Positions 1 to 5,439 are shown, numbered from the stretch's first letter. The stretch is 9,793 nucleotides of DNA from Chloroflexota bacterium (GCA_027457005.1 DAIDTV010000046.1:1-9793), one strand, 5' to 3'. A program made the numbers and translations. Notes: generated by a model not told the origin, from the sequence alone.

Positions 1-192
1 GACGTCGGCGATCTCGGCCGGGTCGATGCGCTGGCGCACCAGGGCCCACTCGGGCAGGGCAGCGGGCAGGAACGGCGCCAGCAGCGACGGGGCGGCGCCG
101 CCCGCGGCGAGCTCGGCGTCCGCCCGCACCAGCGGCGGATCGCTCAACGTCTCGTCGGGCACGTGGGGGCGCCGGTCCTCAGCGTGCGACAT
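1..192 (-). CDS. Unidentified protein, N-terminal 64 residues only (cut by window start)
   Basis: The reading frame begins with ATG at 192 and stays open to base 1, so the C-terminal part lies outside. A strong Shine-Dalgarno sequence (GAGGGGAG, about 7 nt upstream) fixes the start. The visible product is an acidic, Ala/Pro-rich leader followed by LVRQRIDPAEIADV at residues 51-64, which looks like the first conserved strand and helix of a domain. It lies 54 nt downstream of the sugar kinase on the same strand and is probably the third gene of the SDR-kinase operon, hence likely part of the same sugar-acid pathway. The VRQR...I.DV pattern faintly recalls the start of nickel-dependent lactate racemase (LarA/DUF2088) homologues, but 64 residues are too few to decide. 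There is no signal peptide and no membrane segment in the visible part. The coding call is good; the identity is unknown. Confidence 0.7.
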   Translation of the reverse strand, partial: MSHAEDRRPHVPDETLSDPPLVRADAELAAGGAAPSLLAPFLPAALPEWALVRQRIDPAEIADV

Positions 193-246
193 GCCGCCGC
201 TCCCCTCGCCCGGGCGCGGCGTCGAATCCGCGGCCCTCCCGCCCGA

Positions 247-1329
247 TCATCGCTGGATGCGGGCCGAGCCGCCCGCCGCGAGCGCCCGCACCTGGGCCAG
301 GGTGGCCATGGTGGTGTCCCCCGGGAAGGTGGTCAGGAGCGCCCCGTGGGCCCAGCCGAGGCGCAGTGCCGCCTCCGGCGGCTCCCCCGCCAGGAGCCCG
401 TAGAAGAGGCCGGCGGCGAAGCCGTCGCCCCCGCCCACCCGGTCGTACACGTCGAGCTCGAGCGTGGGCGCCACGTGCGCCTCGCCCGCCACCCAGGCCA
501 CCGCGCTCCAGGCGTGGCGATTCGCGGAGTGCACCTCGCGCAGCGTGGTGGCCACCACCCGCAGGCGCGGATAGCGCGCGGTCACCGCTTCGATCATGCC
601 CAGGAACGCGGAGGGATCGAGGCCCGAGGCCGCGGCCACCGCGGGTCCCGGGATGCCCAGCCCGGCCTGCAGGTCCTCCTCGTTGCCCACCAGCACGTCG
701 ACCCCCTCGACCAGGCGCGACAGGACCGCCTGCGCCCGCGCCTGGCCTCCCAGGGGCGCCCACAGCTTGGCCCGGTAGTTGAGATCGAAGCTGACCACCG
801 CGCCCGCCGCATGCGCCGCCGCCATGGCCTCGCCGATCAGCTCCGCGGTGGAGGGCGAGAGCGCCGCGAAGATGCCGCCGGCGTGGAACCAGCGCACCCC
901 GGCGGCGAAGATGGCGGCCCAGTCGAAGTCGCCGGGGCCGAGGCGCGCGGCCGCCTCGTCGGCGCGGTTGTAGAAGACGAGAGGGGCGCGCACCCCGAAC
1001 CCCCGGTCGCTCCAGACCGTGGCGAGGTTGGGCCCGCGCACCCCGTCGTGCGCGAAGCGCCGGTAGAAAGGGGTCACCCCCATGGCCCGGATCCGCTCGT
1101 CGACCAGCTCGCCGATGGGATAGTCCACCATGGCCGTGGCGATCCCGGTGTGCAGCCCGAAACAGTCGGCCAGGTTGGCGGCCACGTTGTACTCGCCCCC
1201 CGAGACGTGGATGTCGAGGGTGCGCGCCTTGCGGAAGGGCATGATCCCAGGGTCGAGACGGATCACCACGCCGCCCAGCGAGAGCAGGTCGAGGGCACCG
1301 GCGGCCGGGATGGCGAGCGGGCTGGCCAT
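247..1329 (-). CDS. PfkB-family sugar kinase, 2-keto-3-deoxygluconate kinase-like
   Basis: A 360-residue cytoplasmic kinase of the ribokinase/PfkB family, predicted to phosphorylate a sugar or keto-deoxy sugar acid with ATP. Visible motifs in order: SGGEYNVAANLA (43-54), the N-terminal substrate-binding glycine motif; FDLNYRAKLW (181-190), typical of 2-keto-3-deoxygluconate (KDG) kinases; GNEED (215-219); and DRVGGGDGFAAGL (296-308), the PfkB signature 2 with catalytic Asp302 and the anion-hole glycines. The family is usually 300-350 residues, so this copy is full length. The start is ATG at 1329, with GGAGG 8 nt upstream. It lies 20 nt after the SDR stop, so both are surely in one transcript. 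In known pathways KDG kinase makes KDPG, which an aldolase cleaves; no KDPG aldolase is visible here. Other PfkB substrates (fructose, 5-dehydro-2-deoxygluconate) cannot be excluded. Confidence 0.9.
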   Translation of the reverse strand: MASPLAIPAAGALDLLSLGGVVIRLDPGIMPFRKARTLDIHVSGGEYNVAANLADCFGLHTGIATAMVDYPIGELVDERIRAMGVTPFYRRFAHDGVRGPNLATVWSDRGFGVRAPLVFYNRADEAAARLGPGDFDWAAIFAAGVRWFHAGGIFAALSPSTAELIGEAMAAAHAAGAVVSFDLNYRAKLWAPLGGQARAQAVLSRLVEGVDVLVGNEEDLQAGLGIPGPAVAAASGLDPSAFLGMIEAVTARYPRLRVVATTLREVHSANRHAWSAVAWVAGEAHVAPTLELDVYDRVGGGDGFAAGLFYGLLAGEPPEAALRLGWAHGALLTTFPGDTTMATLAQVRALAAGGSARIQR

Positions 1330-1349
1330 GGCAGGCACCTCCGGTCGGA

Positions 1350-2162
1350 TCAGATGGTCATGGCGGCGAACCCGCCGTCGACCGGGATGAGCGTGCCGGT
1401 GACGAACCCCGACGCCCGCTCCGAGGCCAGCCAGATGGCCGTGCCGACGAGCTCGTCCGGCTCTCCCAGGCGTCGGGCGGGCGTGTGCCCGAGGATGGCG
1501 TGGATGCGCTCGTCCGAGAGCAGCTTGCGGTTCTGCTCGGCGGGGAAGAAGCCGGGCACGATCGCGTTCACCCGGATGCGGTGAGGCGCCAGCTCGCGCG
1601 CGAGGTAGCGGGTCAGGATGTTGATCCCGGCCTTGGAGACCGAGTAGGTGAGCACCTTGGAGAGGGGGATCTCGGAGCTGGCCGAGGAGATGTTGATGAT
1701 CGTGCCGCCCTGGCCCCGCGCCACCATGGCCCGCCCGAAGACCTGGCAGGCCAGGAAGGCGGCGGTCAGGTTGGTTTCGAGGATGGTGTGCCACTCCGCG
1801 AGATCGATCTCGAAGAAGGGGGTGGCGCTGTTGACACCCGCCGCGTTGACCAGGATGTCGACCGGCCCGAGCGCCTGCTCGACCTGCCGGTGGGCCGCCT
1901 GCAGCGAGGCGAGGTCGCCCGCGTCGATCAGGGCCGCCGCGGCCTGCACCCCCTGCGCCTGAAGTGCCGCCACCCGCGCGGATGCACGTTCCGGCGAGCG
2001 CCCCATGACCGCCACGGCGGCCCCGGCCGAGCCCAGGCCGTGGCACAGCGCGCCGCCCAGCACGCCGGTCCCGCCGATCACCGCGGCGACGTGGCCGGAC
2101 AGGTCGAAGAGGGCCGTGCCAGCCGGTTGCCCGCCGGTGGTCGCGAGTTGGTCACCGGTCAT
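1350..2162 (-). CDS. SDR-family sugar-acid dehydrogenase (gluconate 5-dehydrogenase / D-mannonate oxidoreductase type)
   Basis: A 270-residue classical short-chain dehydrogenase with a single Rossmann fold, using NAD(P). Visible features: cofactor glycine motif GGTGVLGG (30-37), NAAG (106-109), Asn131, active-site serine in NISSASS (157-163), catalytic Tyr173 and Lys177 in YSVSK, and the C-terminal segment VNAIVPGFFPAEQNRKLL (198-215). The last resembles SDR-type D-mannonate oxidoreductases and gluconate 5-dehydrogenases, so a C6 sugar acid is the likely substrate. The frame stays open upstream, but ATG at 2162 has GGGAG about 9 nt before it and the Rossmann fold begins about 20 residues later; upstream codons look non-coding. 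It is the first gene of the minus-strand operon with the KDG-type kinase 20 nt downstream. With that kinase it suggests fructuronate/mannonate or 5-ketogluconate metabolism. Exact substrate and reaction direction are inference. Confidence 0.92.
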   Translation of the reverse strand: MTGDQLATTGGQPAGTALFDLSGHVAAVIGGTGVLGGALCHGLGSAGAAVAVMGRSPERASARVAALQAQGVQAAAALIDAGDLASLQAAHRQVEQALGPVDILVNAAGVNSATPFFEIDLAEWHTILETNLTAAFLACQVFGRAMVARGQGGTIINISSASSEIPLSKVLTYSVSKAGINILTRYLARELAPHRIRVNAIVPGFFPAEQNRKLLSDERIHAILGHTPARRLGEPDELVGTAIWLASERASGFVTGTLIPVDGGFAAMTI

Positions 2163-2210
2163 CGCGATTCGCTCCCGGGTGCCCCCAATGTGGGTTGTCC
2201 AGACCACCCA

Positions 2211-2240
2211 GTATGCGTCGGTCGCGGCGACTCGTATGCG
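2211..2240. promoter_or_regulatory. Candidate operator/promoter: direct repeats GTATGCG flanking a palindrome
   Basis: GTATGCG occurs at 2211-2217 and again at 2234-2240, an offset of 23 bp. Between them, at 2221-2231, is the perfect inverted repeat GTCGC-G-GCGAC. On the minus strand the two copies read CATACT and CATACG with 17 bp between them, which is exactly -35/-10 spacing. The site may therefore be the SDR operon promoter itself, an operator, or both overlapping. The nearest gene start is the SDR, 48 nt away. No regulator gene is present in the window. Confidence 0.35.
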
Positions 2241-2404
2241 ACAGCATGGTGACGCGCGACGAGGTGGAGCGGCTGGTCCGCGGCGGCACGGCCCGGGTGC
2301 GTCGCTGAAGCGCCGCGTCTCCGCAGCCGACGTGGCCGTCCCGGGTGGGCGGCCCGTGCCCGCTCGGCGCGTGGCGGACCCCACTGGTGGACGATGATCT
2401 CCCC

Positions 2405-2440
2405 ATGCCCGACCATCAACCCATGCTCGATCATCAACCC
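2405..2440 (+). repeat. Two-copy 18 bp tandem repeat
   Basis: The 18 bp units at 2405-2422 and 2423-2440 differ at two positions only (ATGCCCGACCATCAACCC is the first unit). Each begins with ATG in frame with the hydrolase, so the unit would add MPDHQP-MLDHQP to its N-terminus if translated. Third-position GC is lower here than inside the gene, which favours a non-coding reading. Confidence 0.7.
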
Positions 2441-2461
2441 GCGCCCCCATCGGCGCCCGAC

Positions 2462-3409
2462 ATGGATACAGGTCCGTTCGTCCAGACCGTGACCGGGCGG
2501 ATCCCGGCCCGCACGCTGGGGTTCACCCTGCCCCACGAGCACACCGGCCTCGAGCTGTGGCACATCCAGAACCGCTGGGACTACTGGGAGCTGATCCGGG
2601 ACGAGAACGTCATCGCCCCCGAGCTCGAGCGGTTCCGGGACCTGGGCGGCAGCTGCCTGGTCGACGTGACGAACCACGGCCTGGGGCGCGACCCGGCCCG
2701 CCTGCGCCGCCTCTCGGAGCGGACCGGGCTGCCCATCGTGATGGGCAGCGGCTGGTACCGGGAGGCGTACTACCCTCCAGAGGCGCTGATCGACCGCCGA
2801 CCGGTCGACGAACTGGCCGACGAGCTGATCCGGGAGTTCCACGGGGGCGTCGGCGACACCGGCATCCGGCCAGGGATCATCGGCGAGATCGGCACCGACA
2901 AGCCGTGGATGTCCGCCCGGGAGGAGCGCGTCTTCCGGGCGGTGGCGCGGGCCGCGAAGGCCACCGGCATGGCCGTCACCACCCACGCCGCCCAGTCGGC
3001 CGTGGGGCTGGTCCAGCTCCGCGTCCTCCTCGAGGAGGGGCTCGATCCGGCCCGCATCGTGATCGGTCATGCCGATTCGTACCCATACATCGACTATCAC
3101 CTCGCGCTGCTGGAACGCGGCGCGTCGATCGAGTTCGATTTCCTGGGGATGGACTTCTCGCGGGTGGACGCGGCAATGGAACCCCGCGGCGCGCAGATCC
3201 TGTGGGAGCTGCTCGATCGCGGGCACGTGGACCATCTGCTGCTGTCGCAGGACGTCTGCCACACGCTCCAGCTCCGCGCGTTCGGCGGCAACGGCTACAC
3301 GTACCTCCAGGAGACGTACCTGCCCCGCCTGCGCGCGGCCGGCGTTCCCGACGACGCGATCGACCGGATGACGGTCGAGAACCCGCGGCGGGTGCTGTCT
3401 ATCGCGTGA
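2462..3409 (+). CDS. Phosphotriesterase-family metal-dependent hydrolase (PHP/lactonase type)
   Basis: A 315-residue TIM-barrel amidohydrolase of the phosphotriesterase (PTE) family. From Met at 2462 the binuclear metal ligands are all visible: His25 and His27 in LPHEH, Glu142 in IIGEIG, His175 in TTHAA, His203 in IGHAD and Asp264 in LSQD. Glu142 stands where bacterial PTE carries its carboxylated lysine, the variant seen in E. coli PHP. Family members include lactonases (homoserine lactones, phosphofuranose lactones) as well as organophosphate hydrolases. There is no signal peptide, so it is cytosolic. Starts at GTG 2345, ATG 2405 and ATG 2423 are in frame; 2462 is chosen because homologues begin about ten residues before FTLPHEH and because upstream codons are atypical. 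None of these starts has a clear ribosome site. It is divergent from the sugar-acid operon, so a sugar lactone is a reasonable substrate guess, but this is inference. Confidence 0.9.
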   Translation: MDTGPFVQTVTGRIPARTLGFTLPHEHTGLELWHIQNRWDYWELIRDENVIAPELERFRDLGGSCLVDVTNHGLGRDPARLRRLSERTGLPIVMGSGWYREAYYPPEALIDRRPVDELADELIREFHGGVGDTGIRPGIIGEIGTDKPWMSAREERVFRAVARAAKATGMAVTTHAAQSAVGLVQLRVLLEEGLDPARIVIGHADSYPYIDYHLALLERGASIEFDFLGMDFSRVDAAMEPRGAQILWELLDRGHVDHLLLSQDVCHTLQLRAFGGNGYTYLQETYLPRLRAAGVPDDAIDRMTVENPRRVLSIA

Positions 3410-3445
3410 GCCCGCGCGGCGGTCACGCCCCCGGGCAGGCGCGGG

Positions 3446-3464
3446 GGCCGCAGGCGTGGCGGCC
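3446..3464 (+). terminator. Possible terminator hairpin after the hydrolase gene
   Basis: GGCCGC (3446-3451) pairs perfectly with GCGGCC (3459-3464) around a 7 nt loop, 37 nt after the hydrolase stop. There is no T-run. It is plausible only as a GC-type terminator or attenuating hairpin. Confidence 0.25.
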
Positions 3465-3647
3465 GCGTGCGACGTGGGGCCCGGACTGGCGTGCCGGCGT
3501 CCGGAGGCGTGGCCGTGACGGGACCTGACGATCTGCGCCTGCGCCCGTGACGAACGGGTGGTGGCCGCGACGCGGGCCACGCGCGACCGTATCGACGGTC
3601 GTCGCGTCCCCCGGCCTGGCCCCGGGTGCCCGAAGGCCGGGCAATCA

Positions 3648-3664
3648 CCGTGTGCTGTACACGG
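3648..3664. promoter_or_regulatory. Inverted repeat, candidate operator
   Basis: CCGTGT-GCTGT-ACACGG is a perfect 6 bp inverted repeat with a 5 bp spacer. A second, overlapping one, TGTGC/GCACA, spans 3651-3668. The element is relatively AT-rich for its surroundings and lies about 130 nt before the zinc-ribbon gene. The size and symmetry fit a dimeric repressor site, but no regulator is known here. Confidence 0.3.
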
Positions 3665-3795
3665 CACAGCGTGGGTGGCGAGATGCGGAAGCGCACACAG
3701 CGGGACGACGGGCAGGCCGAATCCGGCTGTGGAACCGGGCGACCGCCGGTGCACGGCCGGTGAACCTCCTGCGGCGGGCGGCCCCGGCCGAGCGC

Positions 3796-4305
3796 ATGGA
3801 TTCCGGGTCGGTGTGCCTCGAATGCGGGGTCCCCGCCCCGCCCTCCGGCGGCTCGTTCTGCCGGCGCTGCGGGCTCCCGTATGGATCGGCGCCCCGCCCG
3901 TTCCGCTCGCCCTCCTGCCCCGTCTGCTACCAGACGTCTGCCGACGACGGCCGCTTCGAGTCGCTCGTGGGCGGCGCTCGCGCCGACCTCGTGCGCCACC
4001 TGGCCGAGCACGAGCGGCGTCCCGTGGGCGACGACGAGTACCTGGAAGGGCTGCGCCAGGGAGACCTGGCCAGGATCGGCCGCTGGACCGTCCCGTTCGA
4101 CCTGCTGCGCCGGTACCTCGTTCTCGGCGTGGTTGACGGGGGTGGCTCCCGTCGGATCATGCACAACGCGCTCCTGACGGCGATGAGCCAGGTCAGCCGC
4201 TGGGGTCCGGACGCCGTCGTCGTCGGCGATCGCCCCGAGCTGGCCGAAGCACGCGCGAAACTGGCCGAGGTGATGGAGCGCTACCACCGCCCCACCAGGC
4301 TGTAG
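3796..4305 (+). CDS. Zinc-ribbon hypothetical protein
   Basis: A 169-residue protein I cannot assign to a function. Its N-terminus carries a rubredoxin-like zinc ribbon with Cys7/Cys10 and Cys22/Cys25 (CLEC...CRRC). A second cysteine pair, Cys41/Cys44 (CPVC), is followed by His68 and His72 in RHLAEH, giving a C2H2-like metal site. The C-terminal part (75-165) is alpha-helical by appearance, with conserved-looking GDDEYLEGLRQGDLARIGRW, and may be an independent domain. There is no signal peptide or membrane segment. ATG at 3796 is chosen because the ribbon begins six residues later; the frame is open upstream and a GTG at 3760 is an alternative. No clear ribosome site is seen. It stands alone, convergent to the eRF1-like gene. 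A nucleic-acid or protein-binding role is a guess from the ribbon alone. Confidence 0.82.
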   Translation: MDSGSVCLECGVPAPPSGGSFCRRCGLPYGSAPRPFRSPSCPVCYQTSADDGRFESLVGGARADLVRHLAEHERRPVGDDEYLEGLRQGDLARIGRWTVPFDLLRRYLVLGVVDGGGSRRIMHNALLTAMSQVSRWGPDAVVVGDRPELAEARAKLAEVMERYHRPTRL

Positions 4306-4310
4306 CGTCA

Positions 4311-4433
4311 GGGCCGGCCCGGGCAGCAGCGGCCTCCTCGCGCAGCGGCCTGCTCGCGCAGCGGCCTCGCCGGGCCGATAGCCGCGGGGCGGCGTCGCGC
4401 CTGTTCCCCGCGTGAGCCTGTGCGCGGGTGAGC
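4311..4433. repeat. Convergent intergenic region with two 16 bp-period tandem repeats
   Basis: Copies of GCAGCGGCCTSCTCGC stand head to tail at 4326-4341, 4342-4357 and, partially, 4358-4367. A different 16 bp unit, GTGAGCCTRTGCGCGG, is repeated at 4412-4427 and 4428-4443; the second copy runs over the stop codon of the eRF1-like gene. A perfect palindrome, GGGCCGGCCC, lies at 4311-4320. Nothing else is seen between the two gene ends. Confidence 0.7.
4383..4412. terminator. Possible bidirectional terminator hairpin
   Basis: CGCGGGG (4383-4389) pairs perfectly with CCCCGCG (4406-4412) around a 16 nt loop, between the convergent zinc-ribbon and eRF1-like genes. Position favours a terminator; the lack of a T-run on either strand weakens the call. 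Confidence 0.3.
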
Positions 4434-4898
4434 CTATGCGCGGGTCAGGCGATACCGTCGCGGGGGCGAGCCGGCGAATGCGCGCAGCAGCGCCAGGAGC
4501 TGCGGCTCGGTCAGCGGCGCATGGCGTCGCGCCTCGACCCGCCGGTGGATCCCATGGGCCAGATCGTGACCGCGCACGGAGCGCGCCAGGCGCTCCACCA
4601 CGACGCCATCGCCGAGGAGCAGGAGATCCTCGCCCGGCAGCGAGGCCTCGACCTCCTCGAGGAACGCCCGGAGATGGTCCAGCCGGTGGCCGTCGCGCGC
4701 CGAGCGCGGGCCGCTGCCCCCGTGACGTTCACCGCCCTGCTCGGTCACCTGGCCGGTCGAACGATGACGCGCCGGGACGGTGGAATCGATGCGGCGCCGC
4801 TCGGTGGCGTCGGGGCCCAGGCCGAGGATCGTCGCGGACGACGTGTCGATCCAGACTGCGGTGACGTGGGAAGTGGCGATTGCTGCGGAACCTGCCAT
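4434..4898 (-). CDS. Small eRF1-domain-3-like protein (bacterial translational-factor-like)
   Basis: A 154-residue soluble protein. The N-terminal strand TAVWIDTSSATILGL (13-27) starts the fold. A low-complexity His/Gly/Arg-rich linker follows (43-72), then a helix, DHLRAFLEEVEA (74-85), the strand DLLLLGDGVVVERLAR (91-106) and a C-terminal LTEPQLLALLRAF (129-141). This order matches the small bacterial proteins related to domain 3 of eRF1/Pelota, often annotated as translational machinery or host-factor proteins; their exact role is unsettled. No peptide-release GGQ motif is present, and the GGQ-bearing domain itself is absent, so it is not a release factor by itself. ATG at 4898 is chosen because GGGGAGG stands 9 nt upstream and conserved sequence begins just after it. 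It has its own promoter and is separated by 187 nt from the upstream Mth938 gene. Confidence 0.8.
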   Translation of the reverse strand: MAGSAAIATSHVTAVWIDTSSATILGLGPDATERRRIDSTVPARHRSTGQVTEQGGERHGGSGPRSARDGHRLDHLRAFLEEVEASLPGEDLLLLGDGVVVERLARSVRGHDLAHGIHRRVEARRHAPLTEPQLLALLRAFAGSPPRRYRLTRA

Positions 4899-4962
4899 GG
4901 CAGTGCGCCTCCCCGGAGCGGTCGGGACGCTGCCGACCATGCCTGCCACACTCTCCTGTGCC

Positions 4963-4991
4963 GTTCTAGCACCGGGCGTGCCGGGGCACAA
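4963..4991 (-). promoter_or_regulatory. Promoter of the eRF1-like gene
   Basis: On the minus strand TTGTGC (4991-4986) and TAGAAC (4968-4963) are separated by exactly 17 bp. These are good -35 and -10 boxes for a housekeeping sigma factor in a high-GC genome. Transcription would start near 4956, leaving a leader of about 58 nt before the ATG at 4898. Confidence 0.55.
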
Positions 4992-4992
4992 C

Positions 4993-5079
4993 GTCCATCG
5001 GGCCGTCCATCGGGCCGTCTCGCGGGGCGTCCGCCAACCTCTCGGGACGTGCGCCAACCTCGCGGGGCGGTGCGCCAAC
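4993..5079. repeat. Compound direct-repeat block abutting the -35 box
   Basis: Two perfect 12 bp copies of GTCCATCGGGCC (4993-5004 and 5005-5016) and a diverged third (5017-5028) are followed by three longer units sharing CGCCAAC at 5032-5038, 5052-5058 and 5073-5079. These are spaced 20 and 21 bp, about two helical turns. The block begins 2 bp upstream of the -35 box and ends 7 bp before the stop of the Mth938 gene. Confidence 0.7.
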
Positions 5080-5085
5080 GCGACG

Positions 5086-5439
5086 TCAGCACGTCACGTG
5101 CAGCACCGCGTTCACGTCCCTGGACGGGCATGACCGAATCAGCTCGCAGGCCTCCGCGGTCGGGACGGTCACCACCTCGACCCCGCGGCGCCGGGCCTCC
5201 TCGACGACCTCCGGCATGACGGGCAGGGCGCCCTGCGCTCCGGTTCCGACGATCAGCCGGTGGCCGCTCCAGGGGATCGCCTCGGCAGCCGACAGCGGCG
5301 TGTGCCCGTACGTGTCACGGTACGGCCGGGACGGCTTCTTCTTCCGCTTCCGAACCTGGCCTCGCTCGATGACGACGTCGTCGTCGTAGCGCCGGCCGTC
5401 GATCTCGAGGGCCCCGAACTCGATCAGCCGTGCCTTCAT
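5086..5439 (-). CDS. Mth938-domain (DUF498/NDUFAF3-AAMDC-like) protein
   Basis: A 117-residue cytosolic protein of the Mth938 fold. Recognition points are the start LIEFGALEIDGRRYDDDVVI (5-24), a basic stretch RKRKKKPSR (30-38) and the family signature RLIVGTGAQGALPVMPEV (61-78). The final strand pair, VEVVTVPTAEACELI (87-101), is followed by the usual C-terminal hydrophobic strand. The length is typical of the family. Homologues include the human complex I assembly factor NDUFAF3 and AAMDC; the bacterial biochemical role is unknown. ATG at 5439 overlaps the TGA of the acyl-CoA synthetase as ATGA, with GAGG about 6 nt upstream, so translation is coupled to the large gene. This pairing suggests a helper or regulatory role for the synthetase, or simple co-expression; neither is shown by sequence. 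Confidence 0.9.
   Translation of the reverse strand: MKARLIEFGALEIDGRRYDDDVVIERGQVRKRKKKPSRPYRDTYGHTPLSAAEAIPWSGHRLIVGTGAQGALPVMPEVVEEARRRGVEVVTVPTAEACELIRSCPSRDVNAVLHVTC

Larger units (their letters stand above)
2163..2461. promoter_or_regulatory. Divergent intergenic control region between the SDR operon and the hydrolase
   Basis: This 299 nt gap separates divergent genes. It holds two direct GTATGCG copies and a central palindrome (listed separately), and an 18 bp tandem repeat next to the hydrolase. No strong TTGACA-like box is seen for either gene. A GATGAT box at 2393-2398 lies 6 nt before an in-frame ATG at 2405, which could be the -10 of a leaderless transcript; this is weak. The stretch 2246-2400 also translates in two frames into fragments that could be a decayed gene start (see findings). 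Confidence 0.45.
3410..3795. other. Gene-free, hairpin-rich intergenic stretch
   Basis: I find no credible gene in these 386 nt. Open frames exist but have no family pattern. The stretch holds several inverted repeats: GGCCGC/GCGGCC (3446-3464), GTGGCC/GGCCAC (3561-3580), a stem of about 10 bp with one bulge (3581-3605), an 8 bp perfect stem (3610-3641) and CCGTGT/ACACGG (3648-3664). Smaller stems follow at about 3700-3765. It could hold a terminator for the hydrolase, a structured leader of the zinc-ribbon gene, or an unknown RNA. High GC produces chance stems, so only the 8 bp and 10 bp ones are notable. Confidence 0.5.

Noticed and set aside
163..1584. Plus-strand open frame of 473 codons opposite the kinase and SDR
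   Set aside because: Low-complexity Arg/His/Gly translation with no motif; the minus strand holds two complete enzymes with ribosome sites.
2557..3528. Open frame overlapping the hydrolase in another frame
   Set aside because: Arg/Pro/Gly-rich product with no domain; the hydrolase frame has every metal ligand.
3700..3790. Resemblance to a c-di-AMP (ydaO) riboswitch
   Set aside because: GGAACCGGG...GACC, a small hairpin and GGTGAA recall part of the ydaO core, but the highly conserved CAGCTAACC segment is missing and the downstream gene is not a typical target.
3547..3795. N-terminal extension of the zinc-ribbon protein from the in-frame GTG at 3547
   Set aside because: The extra residues are Arg/Ala/Gly-rich without pattern, and the first metal-binding motif begins six residues after ATG 3796.
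4993..5079. CRISPR array
   Set aside because: Repeat units are 12-21 bp with no unique spacers of constant length, and no cas gene is present.
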